DNA of 64,000 nt from positions 55,377,947-55,441,946 of the forward strand of contig CM060191.1 in assembly GCA_030549335.1 (NCBI GenBank), in the 5' to 3' direction. This document shows, piece after piece, positions 36,175-48,431 of the stretch. Numbering within the stretch: the first letter of the stretch is position 1; every line of letters starts with the position of its first letter. The translations under genes were made by a program, and so were the position numbers. The stretch is from Pontederia crassipes (taxonomy: Eukaryota; Streptophyta; Magnoliopsida; Commelinales; Pontederiaceae). Below the pieces are notes generated by a model. That model searched no databases. It had not been told where the DNA came from and saw only the letters and a program-made list of their open reading frames with translations.

Positions 36175-38950
36175 TACATCGATCTATAGATGTTACCTCT
36201 AATAACGATTCAAATCTGTACAGGTTTTTTCATAGCCTTTATTTCTTCTAGTCATACAAATATGATAATGTACATCTTTGTACCAATTTTAAATTTTAAT
36301 AGCTAATACATGCATGGGTCAAATTTATTTTGTGGTAAAAAAAGAGTATATCCAAGATTTTTCGGATTGATTAAAAAAGATTTGAATCATACTAAAATCA
36401 TTTTAAAAATAACTTCTAGTAACTCAACCTCTACTTTAATGTTATGTTATTTTAAACTTTAAAATAAATAAAATTATTATTATAATCTAAATATATAACT
36501 TACACTATATTTTGGAATATAAAAAATGGGTCCTCCAAAATATAGGAGACGGATATTAAATCATATAAAACCATTATACAAATAATAAAATAAACAATGG
36601 AAAAATAAGTTAAATATTTCTAAATATGAAATGGGTTCTCGGGCCCTAACCATTCTTTTATGGAATTACAATTTTAACGGATTGATTTTGATTTATCAAT
36701 AACCTCTTTTGATTTTGATTTTTTTAATTGTTGGTTGGATATATTTTTTGATCCTACAAAACAACTCAAGATAAAAAAGCATACCCTCTGTTAATTGAAT
36801 GGTGCATGATGAACTGAATTAACAACATACATAAAGCCATTATTAGAAAATGTCGGACTTAATGATGCAAAAATATGTAATAATAAAATTATTAACAAGC
36901 GCACTAATCGTATTAAATAATAAAGTATAGAGCATAATGTTGATCTCACGAAAAACTAATTAAAGTTATTCTATCCCAATAATCTATTAAGAGCATGAAA
37001 GAGAATTATGATAAAAACATAAATTTAAAGGTGTAAAAATAAATAATAAGCATTATAATAAATTGGTGTTGAGTTTGAAGAATTAGGAATGATTAATGTA
37101 AAGATAAAATATGTATGATCCTCCATAATAATTAAGTTAGAATAGTGAATAAGGAATTCGATTTTCTTGACGAATTAAGAATATTTAAAATATCAATTTC
37201 TCCAATAAAGTAGATCGAACTATCTTAACATTGAGTAAAATTCTAGCAACTATGCACAAACGATGAGTTAATTATCAGTTTTATAGAGAATTAAGATGTA
37301 TGAATCTATATCTCCTATGTCATTCATCCACGATAATGGACAGAATAACATGACCACACGAAATTCGGTACAAACAATAAGTTATTAGGCACGTTTTATG
37401 TATGCTTCAACTTAAAAGTAAAATGTCAATCATAAAAAAATAATAATTACTAAAACTAATTACCACTATAATATGTTTGTAATTTAATCTCAGAAATAAC
37501 ATTACTCAAGACAATAAACTCAACGTGCATAATTAAAAGACACAAAAAAAATCTAAACTCAACTAATAACATGGTTCAAACAATTTTCTCTTTTAAAATA
37601 AAATTTATAATCTCTATTGGAACAAAGATAATCTATGGAATCCAAGTAAAAAAGTATCCAAGCATATGATAGAAGAAAAACTTGTGGTTTTTAGGACTTT
37701 TACAACACAACCAACAAGTTATTGGATAACATCTCTCGGGTGATCTTTAGGCTTCAAGAATCCTCCTATACAATATGGCATGACTTCCCAAGCTTCAAGC
37801 ACGAAATTTTCTACCTCCCAAGTCTTTTATTTATAGTTTCAAAGGATCTTTAGAATTTCCATAAAGTTTTGGATCAACTGGAGGACTTTCTTTGTGAAAA
37901 CAAGTAAATTCAGATTAGACTCACATTTGACTTGGAAATTATCTAATTTATCTCTCATTTCGAGTAATTATGATCTCAAATAACCTCTGAAAGATTAGGT
38001 AACATCCTACAGTCCTGTTCCAATGAAAATTCTTTTGAAATATTAGCCAATAGCCAAAACAGACTGAAATAATGACCCGTAAAATGTATTTCACGACCGA
38101 CTTTAACTTTGAGTCAAAGTGGGCACCTTTCATAATTGCCCATAACATCTCAATCACGTCTTGCAACTCAAACAGATTCAGTTTGGGGCTTCTGCATGTG
38201 CTGTGTCTTCAGACTTATGGCTCGTAAGTTTTTCTCATATGCTCCTCACGGCCCATAATGGCTTTATCCCAGTTCTTGCTGCTGCTTCATGATGTGTGAT
38301 ACGTTGAGGTCGCATGTCCTCTCTTATCACGGGTCATTAACAGGATATTATTCGTAAACTTTTCATTATTTGTAAACTTTTCATTCACTTCTTACGATCG
38401 TTCTGTGAGAGTCGTGATAGTCACATTACGCCACATAATATTGGTAGATCTTCAGCCTATTCTGTGAGTGTCGTGGACTTCTGGTAATGATTTATTATAT
38501 TCAACTTGTATGTGCCACGAAGGCATTATAATGGCCGTTAAAGATTCCTGCAGTAGACAATAAACTTCTGTGAGACCCGTAGTAACGATCTACTATCAAT
38601 GTTGGCGTGGGGGCATTAGGAACGGTTTACGATGGATAAATTTTGAGGCCAGGGCCGTGACATGTATGCTACGGCCTGTTACAACGACATTTTTAATTGA
38701 TCCTTCACCATTTTCGTTCCATTTTCGTTCCATGTTTTTCATGAAGGTTTTTTCATCAAATTGAATTAATTTTCCTGCAAAATAACACACACCTAAATAG
38801 TTGGAGAGCTCAAGGAAATCAATGCAAATAATTAAAAAAAATTGATGCATGCTATGAAAATGATTAAATTAAAACTAAATACAATCCTAATTATATGTTA
38901 CATAATGCATGCATCACTTAACACCCGTAATGGACCTTAATCTACATAGG
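36175..38950. other. Gene-free AT-rich spacer
   Basis: Long AT-rich intergenic DNA without coding sequence, RNA genes or clear transposon ends. Confidence 0.5.
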
Positions 38951-38961
38951 TCCATGTGCAG

Positions 38962-39204
38962 ATGGAGTGATTCCATTAATCGCCTATGGCGGTTGCAAGA
39001 ACCATCAACAATTGCAAGAATCGTCGACGTGGGCAGTTAAAGAAATTGTTAGTGACGATTACATCAATGACCTTTGCATGCTTATAAAAAGACATGTGGA
39101 GTGTAAGGTAGTCCATAATCCAACAAACACAAGTCCGATGAACCTAATTGAGAGGCTGCCACACTACGCCTACAATATAGATTGTGAAGATGTGGCTTCT
39201 TTTC
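38962..39204 (+). other. Exon-like open segment, unidentified
   Basis: A 243-bp segment with acceptor-like TGTGCAG| before it and a strong donor |GTAAGTG after it is open throughout (2 nt, then 80 codons, then 1 nt). The composition looks coding, unlike its AT-rich surroundings. The reading includes GVIPLIAYGGCKNHQQLQES and STWAVKEIVSDDYINDLC. The first part is faintly like an armadillo repeat (GVIPLI, then LQESSTWAVKEI), but I would not name it. It may be one exon of a gene, a captured gene fragment, or chance. I found no matching exon nearby. Confidence 0.35.
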
Positions 39205-39562
39205 GTAAGTGATTGAAGTCTCAAATTCTGAAATAATGTAGAAAAATTTTCGATGATCTGCTGTGAGGTATTTCGATAATACCCAATTATATTATATTAA
39301 TACAAATTCTTTCAATTGGTATCACAATCAAAATGACTTTTCTCATTTTAATTGTTGGACTATGCAATTTTGCGCCTTCAAGTATAGGACTATAACCAAA
39401 TAAAAAAAATCATTGTCATTGCTATACAAAAATCAATACGAATTATTGTACATTCATTTTTGTTATTTTATCTTTTTTTTAAAAGAGAGAAAAAACTGTT
39501 AGAAAAAGACATTACACGAAGTCGAATGAAAGGGTTTCCATTTTCGACATGTGCATTGTAGG

Positions 39563-41539
39563 TGTAACGCCCCCAAATCGACCAACGCCACGTGGCGAGG
39601 AACTCTCTGAAGGCGCTTCGAAAAACTAAAACTTTGACAAAAAAACTTGACCAAATCTTCATTAAAATAACAACATATCAACAATAGAGGTGAAAAAGGA
39701 AAATAGAGATGTTATAATGGCAAAAGTCTCAAAATACTACAAAGTCTCCATAATAACTATGAAAGTCAAATTACATCAAAGTTCATGAATGCGGAAGGAA
39801 AGAAAATAATAATTAGGCCCCTTTCTGGTTCATGTACTTTATTATCGCCTGAGCTCGTCGCGGCACACGATTTCAACTCATCACTGACCTGACCCTGTGA
39901 AAATCATCACAGGGGAGGAGGTCCTCCCGTAAGCTATACAACCTAGTGGGGAATCAATATAATACTCAATGCATAACGAATAAATAGAATTAGTCAGAAT
40001 TAGTACTCACTTAAATCAAGATCAGATGGAGAGCATAGATCATTCGATGATAGATATCAATAGATAAAATAAGGCAGAGATCATATAACAATGTAATAAT
40101 CATGGAAGGAGGCAATTATCATACTGAATTAATAATCATGCTTCAGTTACCATCACACTCATATCATTCGTGCATTTTCTTTATCCTTGAACTTTTTCTT
40201 AGCTTATGTGACTTTAGGTGCCTTTAACTTTTGGGGTTTTATGCCGAGCAAATAATGCAGCCTTGTACAGCCAATGGGTGATCAAGCCAAGGCTAAGGGA
40301 GCGACCCTTCACTATAAGCACTTGGCATGGGCTGGCCACCCACTCTTTATCTTTCATCTTTCACTATTAGTCTCTTTATCAAGTTATCGATCTTTCACTC
40401 TATAAGAAAGATTGGATCATAGGAAGGACAGATCATTAACAAGGTATAAGGTTTAGTCCTACAACAAATCAATCAGCAGAGAATGACAGATAGTGACCAT
40501 GAACAAGATCTAGATCAAATAGCATGCAAAATGAAATCTGGCTTAAAGTTCGGTCGACCGATTCTTTCTAATCGGTCGATTAATTAATTAGTTTCGGTCG
40601 GCCGATATCTCTAGATCGATCGATCGATATCTCTGGATCAGTCGGCCGATGGTGCTGAGTCCGTTTGATGGGTCTCGATCGGCTGGTCGACCGAACCGTG
40701 GGAATCAATGGAAATGATCGGTCGATCGATTTCTATCGGTCGGTCGACCGACCTTTACAGATGGTGGACTGGATAATACCGGTCGATCGATATCTCTGGA
40801 TCGGTCAACTGGTTACCGCTAAACAGATTTAGTGCAGGCATCAAAATTCCGAAGACTTTCAATCCTAAATGAAATCACTACTTTCAAACAATCATCTACA
40901 CATAAAAATCATGAAGAGAAACACACACTTAATAGCAAACAGTAACAAATCAAAGATCAACAATACATTTCAATCCAAAGCAAACAAATCCATTCCTTTC
41001 TCTTTTTTTTCATTAGAACAGGGGTCACTTTTCAAGATAATCACAACCATAATTCTGCCCTAATTCTATTTAAGTTATGCAGAGGGATTTCAAGTTCACC
41101 CACCTCCTTTCTTAGTCTGTTCTTGCACGAAATTTCACAGATCCCTAGAGGTTGTCCCCTCCATGTAGTTCTCCCCCTATAGAACAGTCCAAATTGGGGA
41201 GAAAATCGTGAGGGCAGGATCTCGGGATCAGAGAATGAAATAGAGAGAAAACCTTTGTTAATATACCCTTTTGTGAAACAGAGAGATATCTCTTCCCTTG
41301 GAGTGTGCGTGAGGTGCAATGGAGTTTGAGATGTGCAGGAACAGGGGATTCACGATTTTTTCTGATGTGAGGTGAGGAAAAAGTCTTTTTTGTGTTGATA
41401 CCCTCATTAACCCTTCAACTCTGCTATTAAATCTCATTAATTGACCAAATTCCATTTATTTGTGCATCACTGTTATCACAACTGTACATTGATGTTACAT
41501 TCTGTTTTAAACTTTTAAATCTTTTTTTTGGATGTTACA
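39563..41539 (-). repeat. 3' LTR of element 3
   Basis: A 1,977-bp LTR matching 46496-48426. It carries one extra block of about 48 bp in its palindrome cluster relative to the other LTR. Next to it at 41540-41562 the minus strand reads TTTTTTTAAGAGGGTAATGA, a purine-rich tract. Confidence 0.93.
40548..40825. repeat. GGTCGACC palindrome cluster (3' LTR, element 3)
   Basis: About a dozen copies or decayed copies of CGGTCGACCG, often followed by ATATCTCTGGATCGGT. Relative to the other LTR it has an extra copy-bearing block (about 40602-40650) and more CGATCGATCG-type decay. Confidence 0.9.
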
Positions 41540-41578
41540 TCATTACCCTCTTAAAAAAATTCATCCTCGAATTTTGCA

Positions 41579-44500
41579 CTAAGTGGAGGACTTACCGAAT
41601 AGATGTGGAAATTCTTTGCGCATTTCTGATTCAAGCTCCCAAGTGGCATCCTTGCCGTGGTGAAAATGTCATGCTACTCTGACCACAGGCACATCTTTAT
41701 TCTTCTGGCGTTACACTTTGCGTTCCATAATATGTGTTGGGTACTCAGCAAAAGTCAAATCAGCATCTAGATTTGGTTCCTCAATCTGTAACACATTGGC
41801 AGCGTCATGTTTGTATTTCTTAAGCATGAATACGTGAAACACATTGTGCACTCGCACATAGGAAGATGGCAGAGTCAACCTGCACGCTGCCTCACCTACT
41901 AACTCCATTATCTCGAAGGGTCCCACGTACCGAGGGCTGAGCTTTCTTCATTTACTGAACCTTATAATTCCCTTCATGGGAGATACCTTTAGCAGAACCT
42001 GATCACCAGCCTGAAAAATCTGTTCACGCCTGCCCTTATCGGCATAACTCTTTTGTCTGCCTTGAGCTGTCTTCATTCTTTATTTGATCAGCTCCACTTT
42101 CTCGGCATATTCTACCGCCTCCTTCACTTCTTTTTTGCTCATGACTTTCTCTTCTCCTACTTCACTCCAATGAGCGAGTGATCGACAAGGTCTGCCATAT
42201 AAAGTCTCGAAGGGCGCCATACCGATGTTGGAATGGTAGTTGTTATTATAAGCAAATTCGATTAGATGAATATACTCATCCTAGTTGCCTTACCAATCTA
42301 GTGCAATGCTCGCAGCATGTCCTCTAATGTCTGAATAGTCCTCTCAGACTGCCCATCAGTCTGAGGGTGAAAATAGTGCTATAATTCAGTCTTGTGCCAA
42401 ATGCCTACTGCATGCTCTTCCAGAATCTGGTAGTGAATCTGGAATCTCGATAAGAAATAATCGATGCTGGGATGCCATGTAATCTGACTACCTCTCTGAC
42501 ATACAAGTCTAATAAGCTCTCTACAGATTGTTTCCACCGGATAGGGAAGAAGTGCGCCGCCTTTGTGAATCTGTCAACTACCACCCATATAGCATCATGA
42601 CCCTTCTTGGACCTGGGCAACTTGGATACAAAATCCATGGTAATATTATCCCACTTCCACTGTGGGATATTTAAAGGCTTCAATTTACCATTATGGCCTT
42701 TGGTGCTCAATCTTCACCTACTAACACACTAGATATCTTGACACATACTCAGCTATCTCCCTCTTCATGTCGGGCCACCAATAGCTGCATTGCACATCTT
42801 TGTACATTGGTGCTTCCAGGGTGGATGGCAAGCTCAGACTTATGGTACTCATTCATTACTTCTCGTCTGATAGTTGCCTCTGTGGGAACTCATAGTCTGT
42901 CCCTATACCGAATTCCTCCATCTGCAGATATCTGGAAGTCCTTCGGTTCATTTTGGCATCTCTTCAATACTTTCTGGTACTCTGAATCTTCCTTTTGAGC
43001 AACTATAATCCTGTCAATCAAACTGAACCTCATCTAGTGCATCATTCACAGGGCTCCATTATTGCCAAGTCTGGGACACCACTGATCTATCTCCTGTAAT
43101 ATCTCGTATTCTCGTACTCTGATGTATGTTAGTGAACCTTCCCATTTTCTGCTCAGCGCATCTACAACTGAATTTGCTTTACTAGGATGGTAATTAATAG
43201 CAAATTCATAGTCCTTCAGAAATTCTAACCAACGGCGCTGCCTCATGTTAAAGTCCTTCTGGTCAAAAATATATTTGAGACTCTTATGATCTATGAAGAT
43301 CACAAAAGTCTCCCCATACAGGTAGTGTTTCCAGATCTTCAAAGCAAAAACTATTGCAACTAACTCGAGATCATGCGGGGGGTAGTTAACCTCATGCTTC
43401 TTCAATTGTCGCGAAGCATAGACCACTACCTTACCGTGCTGCATTAGTACACACCCTAAGCTTGTCCCACATGATCACTGTAAACTACATATCCTCCGCT
43501 GCCCGTCGGTATGATGAGGACAGGTGCCGATGTCAGGCAGTCCTTCAATGTCTGAAAGCTCTGCTTACACTTATCAGACCAAATATACTTCTCAGCCTTC
43601 TTCGTGAGGTTCGTGAACGGTGCTGTAATTTTGGAGAAATATCTGATGAACCTTCTGTAATAGCCTGCTAATCCAAAAAAATTGCGGATCTCGGATGTGT
43701 TCTTCGGCCTTGCCCAATTAGTCACGGCTTCCACTTTCGCTGGGTCCACTGAAATACCCTTCTTGGATACGATGTGTCCAAGGAACATGATCTCCTTCAA
43801 CCAAAATTCGCACTTTAAAAGCTTGTCGTACAACTTGTGTTATCGTAGAGTCTCCAACACTATTCTGAGATGCTCCCTATACTGCTCCGGGCTGGATGAA
43901 TATATTAGGATGTCATCAACGAACACGATGATTAATTGATCCAGGTGAGGCCGAAAAATTCTATTCATCAGGTCCATAAACGTTGCAGGGGCGTTTATTA
44001 GTCCAAATGGCATAACTAAAAACTCATAATGACCATACCTAGACCGGAAGGCTGTCTTCGGTATGTCCTCCTCGGCAAACCTCAACTGATGGTAGCCGCT
44101 CCGCAAATCAATCTTAGAGAATACCGATGCCTTAGACAATTGGTCGAAAATGTCATCGATGCGGGACAGAGGGTACTTATTTTTCACCGTCACCTTCTTG
44201 AGCATCTTGTAATCAATGCAAAGCCACATTGAGCCATCTTTTTTTAACGAACAATACAGACGCTCACCACGACGAGACACTCAGCCGAATGAAGCATTTT
44301 TCTAACAATTCTTGTATCTACTTCTTTAACTTTTACATTTCGACAGGGGCCATACGGTACGGTGCCTTGGAGATAGGTGTCGTCCCAGGTAGGAGCTCGA
44401 TCTTGAAATCTATCTCGACCCTAAGTGGCAGTCCTGAAGTATATTCAGGGAAGACATCTGGGAACTCACGCACCACATCTATCTATTGCAGTGCGGTGAC

Positions 44501-46306
44501 TGGTGCATCGGTCTTCACCACACTTTCCAAATATGTACAACATCCTTTCTGGAACAGCTTTTGAGCCTTCATTGCTGAGACAATCACCTTCTTATTTTCT
44601 GATGAAGTACCTCTGATAATTGCCTTCGGCTTGTCCGGTGCACCTATCGTGATCTTCTTATGCTTACAGTGCAGAGCTGCATCATGAAAAGCCAATCCAT
44701 CCCTAGGATGGCGTCGTAGTCCGTCATCGGGGTGACAATAAGATCTGCAGAAAAATTCTTCTTCTCTATGGTGACCGGCACATTCAGAATGTACTTAGCC
44801 ATGTGAAGAGTCCCCATGGGGGTACTCACCCTCATGACATGAGGCATCTGCTGTAAGGATAAGCCAAGAGTTTGGGCGCACGACTCTGAAATAAACGAGT
44901 GCGTGGTCCTTGAATCAAACAATATAATAGCAGGCACGTCAGCAATAGAAAGAGTACCTCTAATAACATCGTTATCATTTTGGGCAGCGTTCGCCTCCAT
45001 GTGGTGCACCCTGCCCTGGACTACGGGGTTTGCGCCTCCGGCACCCCGGTTATCACGGCCTCCCCTAGCGAACTGGGAGTAGTTTCAGACAAAGTGTCCG
45101 AACTGTCCGCACTGGATGCACGAACCATTTCTCCTGCGGCATTCACCATCATGATATCGACCACAATGAGGGCAGAGGGTCGTCTGCTGAAGTACTTGTG
45201 CTTGTGGCTGAGGCTGACGAGGAGGTGGTGGCAGCTGTCTTAGTGGCTATTACACCAAAACATGAGTTAATCGCTACAACTTTAACATATTCTTAATTTA
45301 CTTAACGTTCTAAATTTATACCTGGGGCTGTAATGGTGCTGGACGTTGCTGGGCTTGAGCATAGCGTGAGGCCTCTCTCTGGTAGTAGGGCCTATAGCGA
45401 CGATCGTCCCTCCTGAACGATCGGCGATCTTTGGTCCGTGGTCATTGTTGCTCTGCTGGCTTGGCTGAGGCTTTTGTTTTCCGTTCAGCCTGGTCTTTCT
45501 CCATGCGTGTAGCCAGTCGCACTGCCTTTTCCAATGTGTCACAGTCCCCAGATAGGACTTCAGTCTTCAGCTCATATTGTAGACCATTAATGAACTTATT
45601 TGCCCGGATGCGCCCCTCAAATTGGGCACTACTGCTCCATTATAATAAACTAAGTATGGTAATCTACAATAGTCATGGTTCCTTGCTCAAGTTGCAGGAA
45701 TTCTTCATGATTGCAGACTCAGTCGTGCTCGGGAGTGCAACAGGCAGGAAACGCCTTATTGAATTCAGTCCAAGCTATCTCCTCCTCCTCCAGCCCTCTA
45801 AATTTGGTGGCTCTCGTGGTCTTCCACCATCCCATAGCAGTGTCAGTAATCATGTGAATAGCATATAGAACCTTACGCTCCTCAGCACACCTCATCAGCT
45901 TGAATATGCAATCTAAGGTTTCTATCCACTACTCTGCCTTGAAGAAATCTGCCTTGCCAATGAACTGTGGCGGATGTAGCTTTAGGAATGCTTGTATGGT
46001 ATCTTCAGAGACCTCCTGTCGAGGTCCTTGTGTGCGACGTCCGGTCGCTGGATGGCTGCCTCCAGTTTGAATGCCCTCTAGTGAGTCAGTCTCATCAATG
46101 TACTCATCCTGTGTCTGCGCCCTCGCGCTGCAGTCTCGCCCTCGGCCGCGGCTGGTGGTACGACCTCGACCACGAGCCCATCCTCGACCTCGCTGGGCTA
46201 AGGTCTATGACTCAGTGATTGGGCCCTCTAGGCCCTCTGGCGCCTCAGGAGCAATGTGGGCCGACCCGACCTCCTGCTCCTGGATCCTCTTTGATCGTCT
46301 CGACAT
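41579..46306 (-). pseudogene. Gag-pol polyprotein of element 3, frameshifted
   Basis: It starts at ATG 46306 (MSRRSKRIQEQE) and ends at the stop 41579-41581 after the chromodomain. Recognisable parts in order: gag with stops (46306-45100); knuckle CIQCGQFGHFV (about 45140-45085); protease with LFDSRTTHSFIS, where the family has DSG or DTG (about 44930); reverse transcriptase 44280-43860 with intact [11 protein letters not shown]; RNase H 43540-43200; integrase 42900-42130, whose first Asp is intact (MDFVSKLP) but whose second reads SYRDSRF instead of SDRDPRF; and the chromodomain (about 41760-41579). At least six frameshifts and several stops make it non-functional. A 75-nt intron-like block interrupts gag (45247-45321). 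Confidence 0.93.
45247..45321 (-). other. Intron-like 75-nt insert in gag of element 3
   Basis: On the minus strand, between CAGCCCCAG and CCACTAAG, lies a very AU-rich 75-nt block starting GTATAAATTT and ending GTGTAATAG. It has GT...AG borders, a possible branch point (GATTAAC about 30 nt before the 3' end), and an AU content unlike the flanking CAG/CCA-rich gag. Leaving it out joins a Pro-Gln-rich stretch exactly in frame. Element 1 has no such block at its gag linker. It could be a real intron or a small unrelated insertion. Confidence 0.5.
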
Positions 46307-46479
46307 CTTTCTCCTTTAATCATAAAAGAACAATACATTAAAAATCCATACTATAAGAAAACATAAACTTGACTTACAGTCCCTTTTTCGGTGGAGCGTG
46401 TGGCGACAGCTCAGCGATGACACATGAACCTTTCTTATATCATACTATACATTAGGATATCAAAAGAGTCCGAACTGCG

Positions 46480-46491
46480 GCTCTGATACCA
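46480..46491 (-). other. Primer-binding site of element 3
   Basis: The minus strand reads TGGTATCAGAGC, a perfect match to the initiator tRNA-Met primer site of plant LTR elements, 4 nt from the LTR end. Confidence 0.95.
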
Positions 46492-46495
46492 TAAA

Positions 46496-48426
46496 TGTAA
46501 TGCTTCCAAATCAACCAACGCCACGTGGCGAGGATCTCTCTGAAGGCGCTACGAAAAACTAAAACTTTGACAAAAAACTTGACCAAATCTCCATTAAAAT
46601 AATAACATGTCAGCAATAGAGTGAAAGAGGAAAATAGAGATATTATAATGGCGAAAGTCTCAAAATACTACAAAGTCTCCATAATAACTATGAAAGTCAA
46701 ATTACACCAAAGTTCATGAATGCGGAAGGAAAGAAAATAATAATTAGGCCCCTTTCTGGTTCATGTGCTTTATTATCGCCTGAGCTCGTCGCGGCACACG
46801 ATCTCAACCCATCACTGACCTGGCCCTGTGGAAATCAACACAAGGGAGGAGGTCCTCCCGTAAGCTATACAAGCTAGTGGGAAATCAATATAATACTCAA
46901 TGCATAACGAATCAATGGAATTAGTCAGAATTAGTACTCACTTAAATCAAGATCAGATGAAGAGCATAGATCATTCGATGATAGATATCAATGGATAAAA
47001 TAAGGCAGAGATCATATAACAATCTAATAATCATGGAAGGAGGCAATTATCATACTGAATTAATAATCATGCTTCAGTTATCATCACACTCATATAATTC
47101 GTGCATTTTCTTTATCCTTGAACTTTTTCTTAGCTTATGTGACTTTAGGTGCCTTTAACTTTTGGGGTTTTATGTCGAGCAAACAATACAGTCTTGTGCA
47201 GCCAATGGGTGATCAAGCCAAGGCTAAGGGAGCGACCCTTCATTATAAGCACTTGGCATGGGCTGGCCACCCACTCTTTATCTTTCATCTTTCACTATTA
47301 GTCTCTTTATCAAGTTATCGATCTTTCACTCTATAAGAAAGATTGGATCATAGGAAGGACAGATCATTAACAAGGTATAAGGTTCAGTCCTACAACAAAT
47401 CAATCAGCAGAGAATGACAGATAGTGACCATGAACAAGATCTAGATCAAATAGCATGCAAAATGAAATCTGGCTTAAAGTTCGGTCGACCGATTCTTTCT
47501 AATCGGTCGACTAATTAATTGGTTTCGGTCGACCGATGGTGCTGGGTCTGTTCGATGGGTCTCGATCGGCTGGTCGACCGAACCGTGGGAATCAACGGAA
47601 ATGATCGGTCGACCGATTTCTATTGATCGGTCGACCGACCTTTACAGATGGTGGACTGGATAATACCGGTCGACCGATATCTCTGGATCGGTCGACCGGT
47701 TACCGCTAAATAGATTTAGTGCAGGCATCAAAATTTCGAGGACTTTCAATCCTAAATGAAATCACTACTTTCAAACAATCATCTACACATAAAAATCATG
47801 AAGAGAAACACACACTTAATAGCAAACAGTAACAAATCAGAGATCAACAATACATTTCAATCCAAAGCAAACAAATACATTCCTTTCTCTTTTCTTTCAT
47901 TAGAACAGGGGTCACTTTTCAAGATAATCACAACCATAATTCTGCTCTAATTCTATTTAAGTTATGCAGAAGGATTTCAAGTTCACCCACCTCCTTTCTT
48001 AGTCTGTTCTTGCACGAAATTTCACAGATCCCTAGAGGTTGTCCCCTCCCTGTAGTTCTCCCCCTATAGAACAGTCCAAATTGGGGAGAAAATCGTGAGG
48101 GCAGGATCTCGGGATCAGAGAATGAAATAAAGAGAAAACCTTTGTTAATATACCCTTTTGTGAAACAGAGAGATATCTCTTCCCTTGGAGTGTGCGTGAG
48201 GTGCAATGGAGTTTGAGATGTGCAGGAACACGGGATTCACGATTTTTTCTGATGTGAGGTGAGGGAAAAGAATTTTGTGTTGATACCCCCATTAACCCTT
48301 CAAATCTGCTATTAAATCTCATTAATTGACCAAATCCCATTTATTTGTGCATTGCTGTTATCACAGCTGTCCATTGCTGTTACATTCTGTTTTAAACTTT
48401 TAAATCTTTTTTTTTCGGGTGTTACG
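46496..48426 (-). repeat. 5' LTR of element 3
   Basis: A 1,931-bp LTR, partner of 39563-41539, very similar except for scattered transitions and one block missing from the palindrome cluster. The outer end is CG instead of CA. Confidence 0.93.
47479..47705. repeat. GGTCGACC palindrome cluster (5' LTR, element 3)
   Basis: The best-preserved cluster: at least six exact TCGGTCGACCGAT/CCGGTCGACCGAT-type copies in 227 bp (near 47481, 47525, 47604, 47625, 47666 and 47687), plus half sites such as TGGTCGACCGA. Confidence 0.93.
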
Positions 48427-48431
48427 GTAGG

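Larger units (their letters stand above)
39563..48426 (-). mobile_element. Ty3/Gypsy chromovirus (Tekay-type), element 3, full structure but decayed
   Basis: An 8,864-bp minus-strand element. The plus strand reads TGTAACGCCCCC at the left end and GGTGTTACG at the right end, where the final A is changed to G. It is flanked by a perfect 5-bp target duplication GTAGG (39558-39562 and 48427-48431). Order in minus sense: 5' LTR (46496-48426), perfect primer-binding site, gag, protease, RT, RNase H, integrase, chromodomain, purine tract, 3' LTR (39563-41539). The coding region lies in all three frames, so it is more decayed than element 1. Both LTRs contain a GGTCGACC palindrome cluster. Confidence 0.95.
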
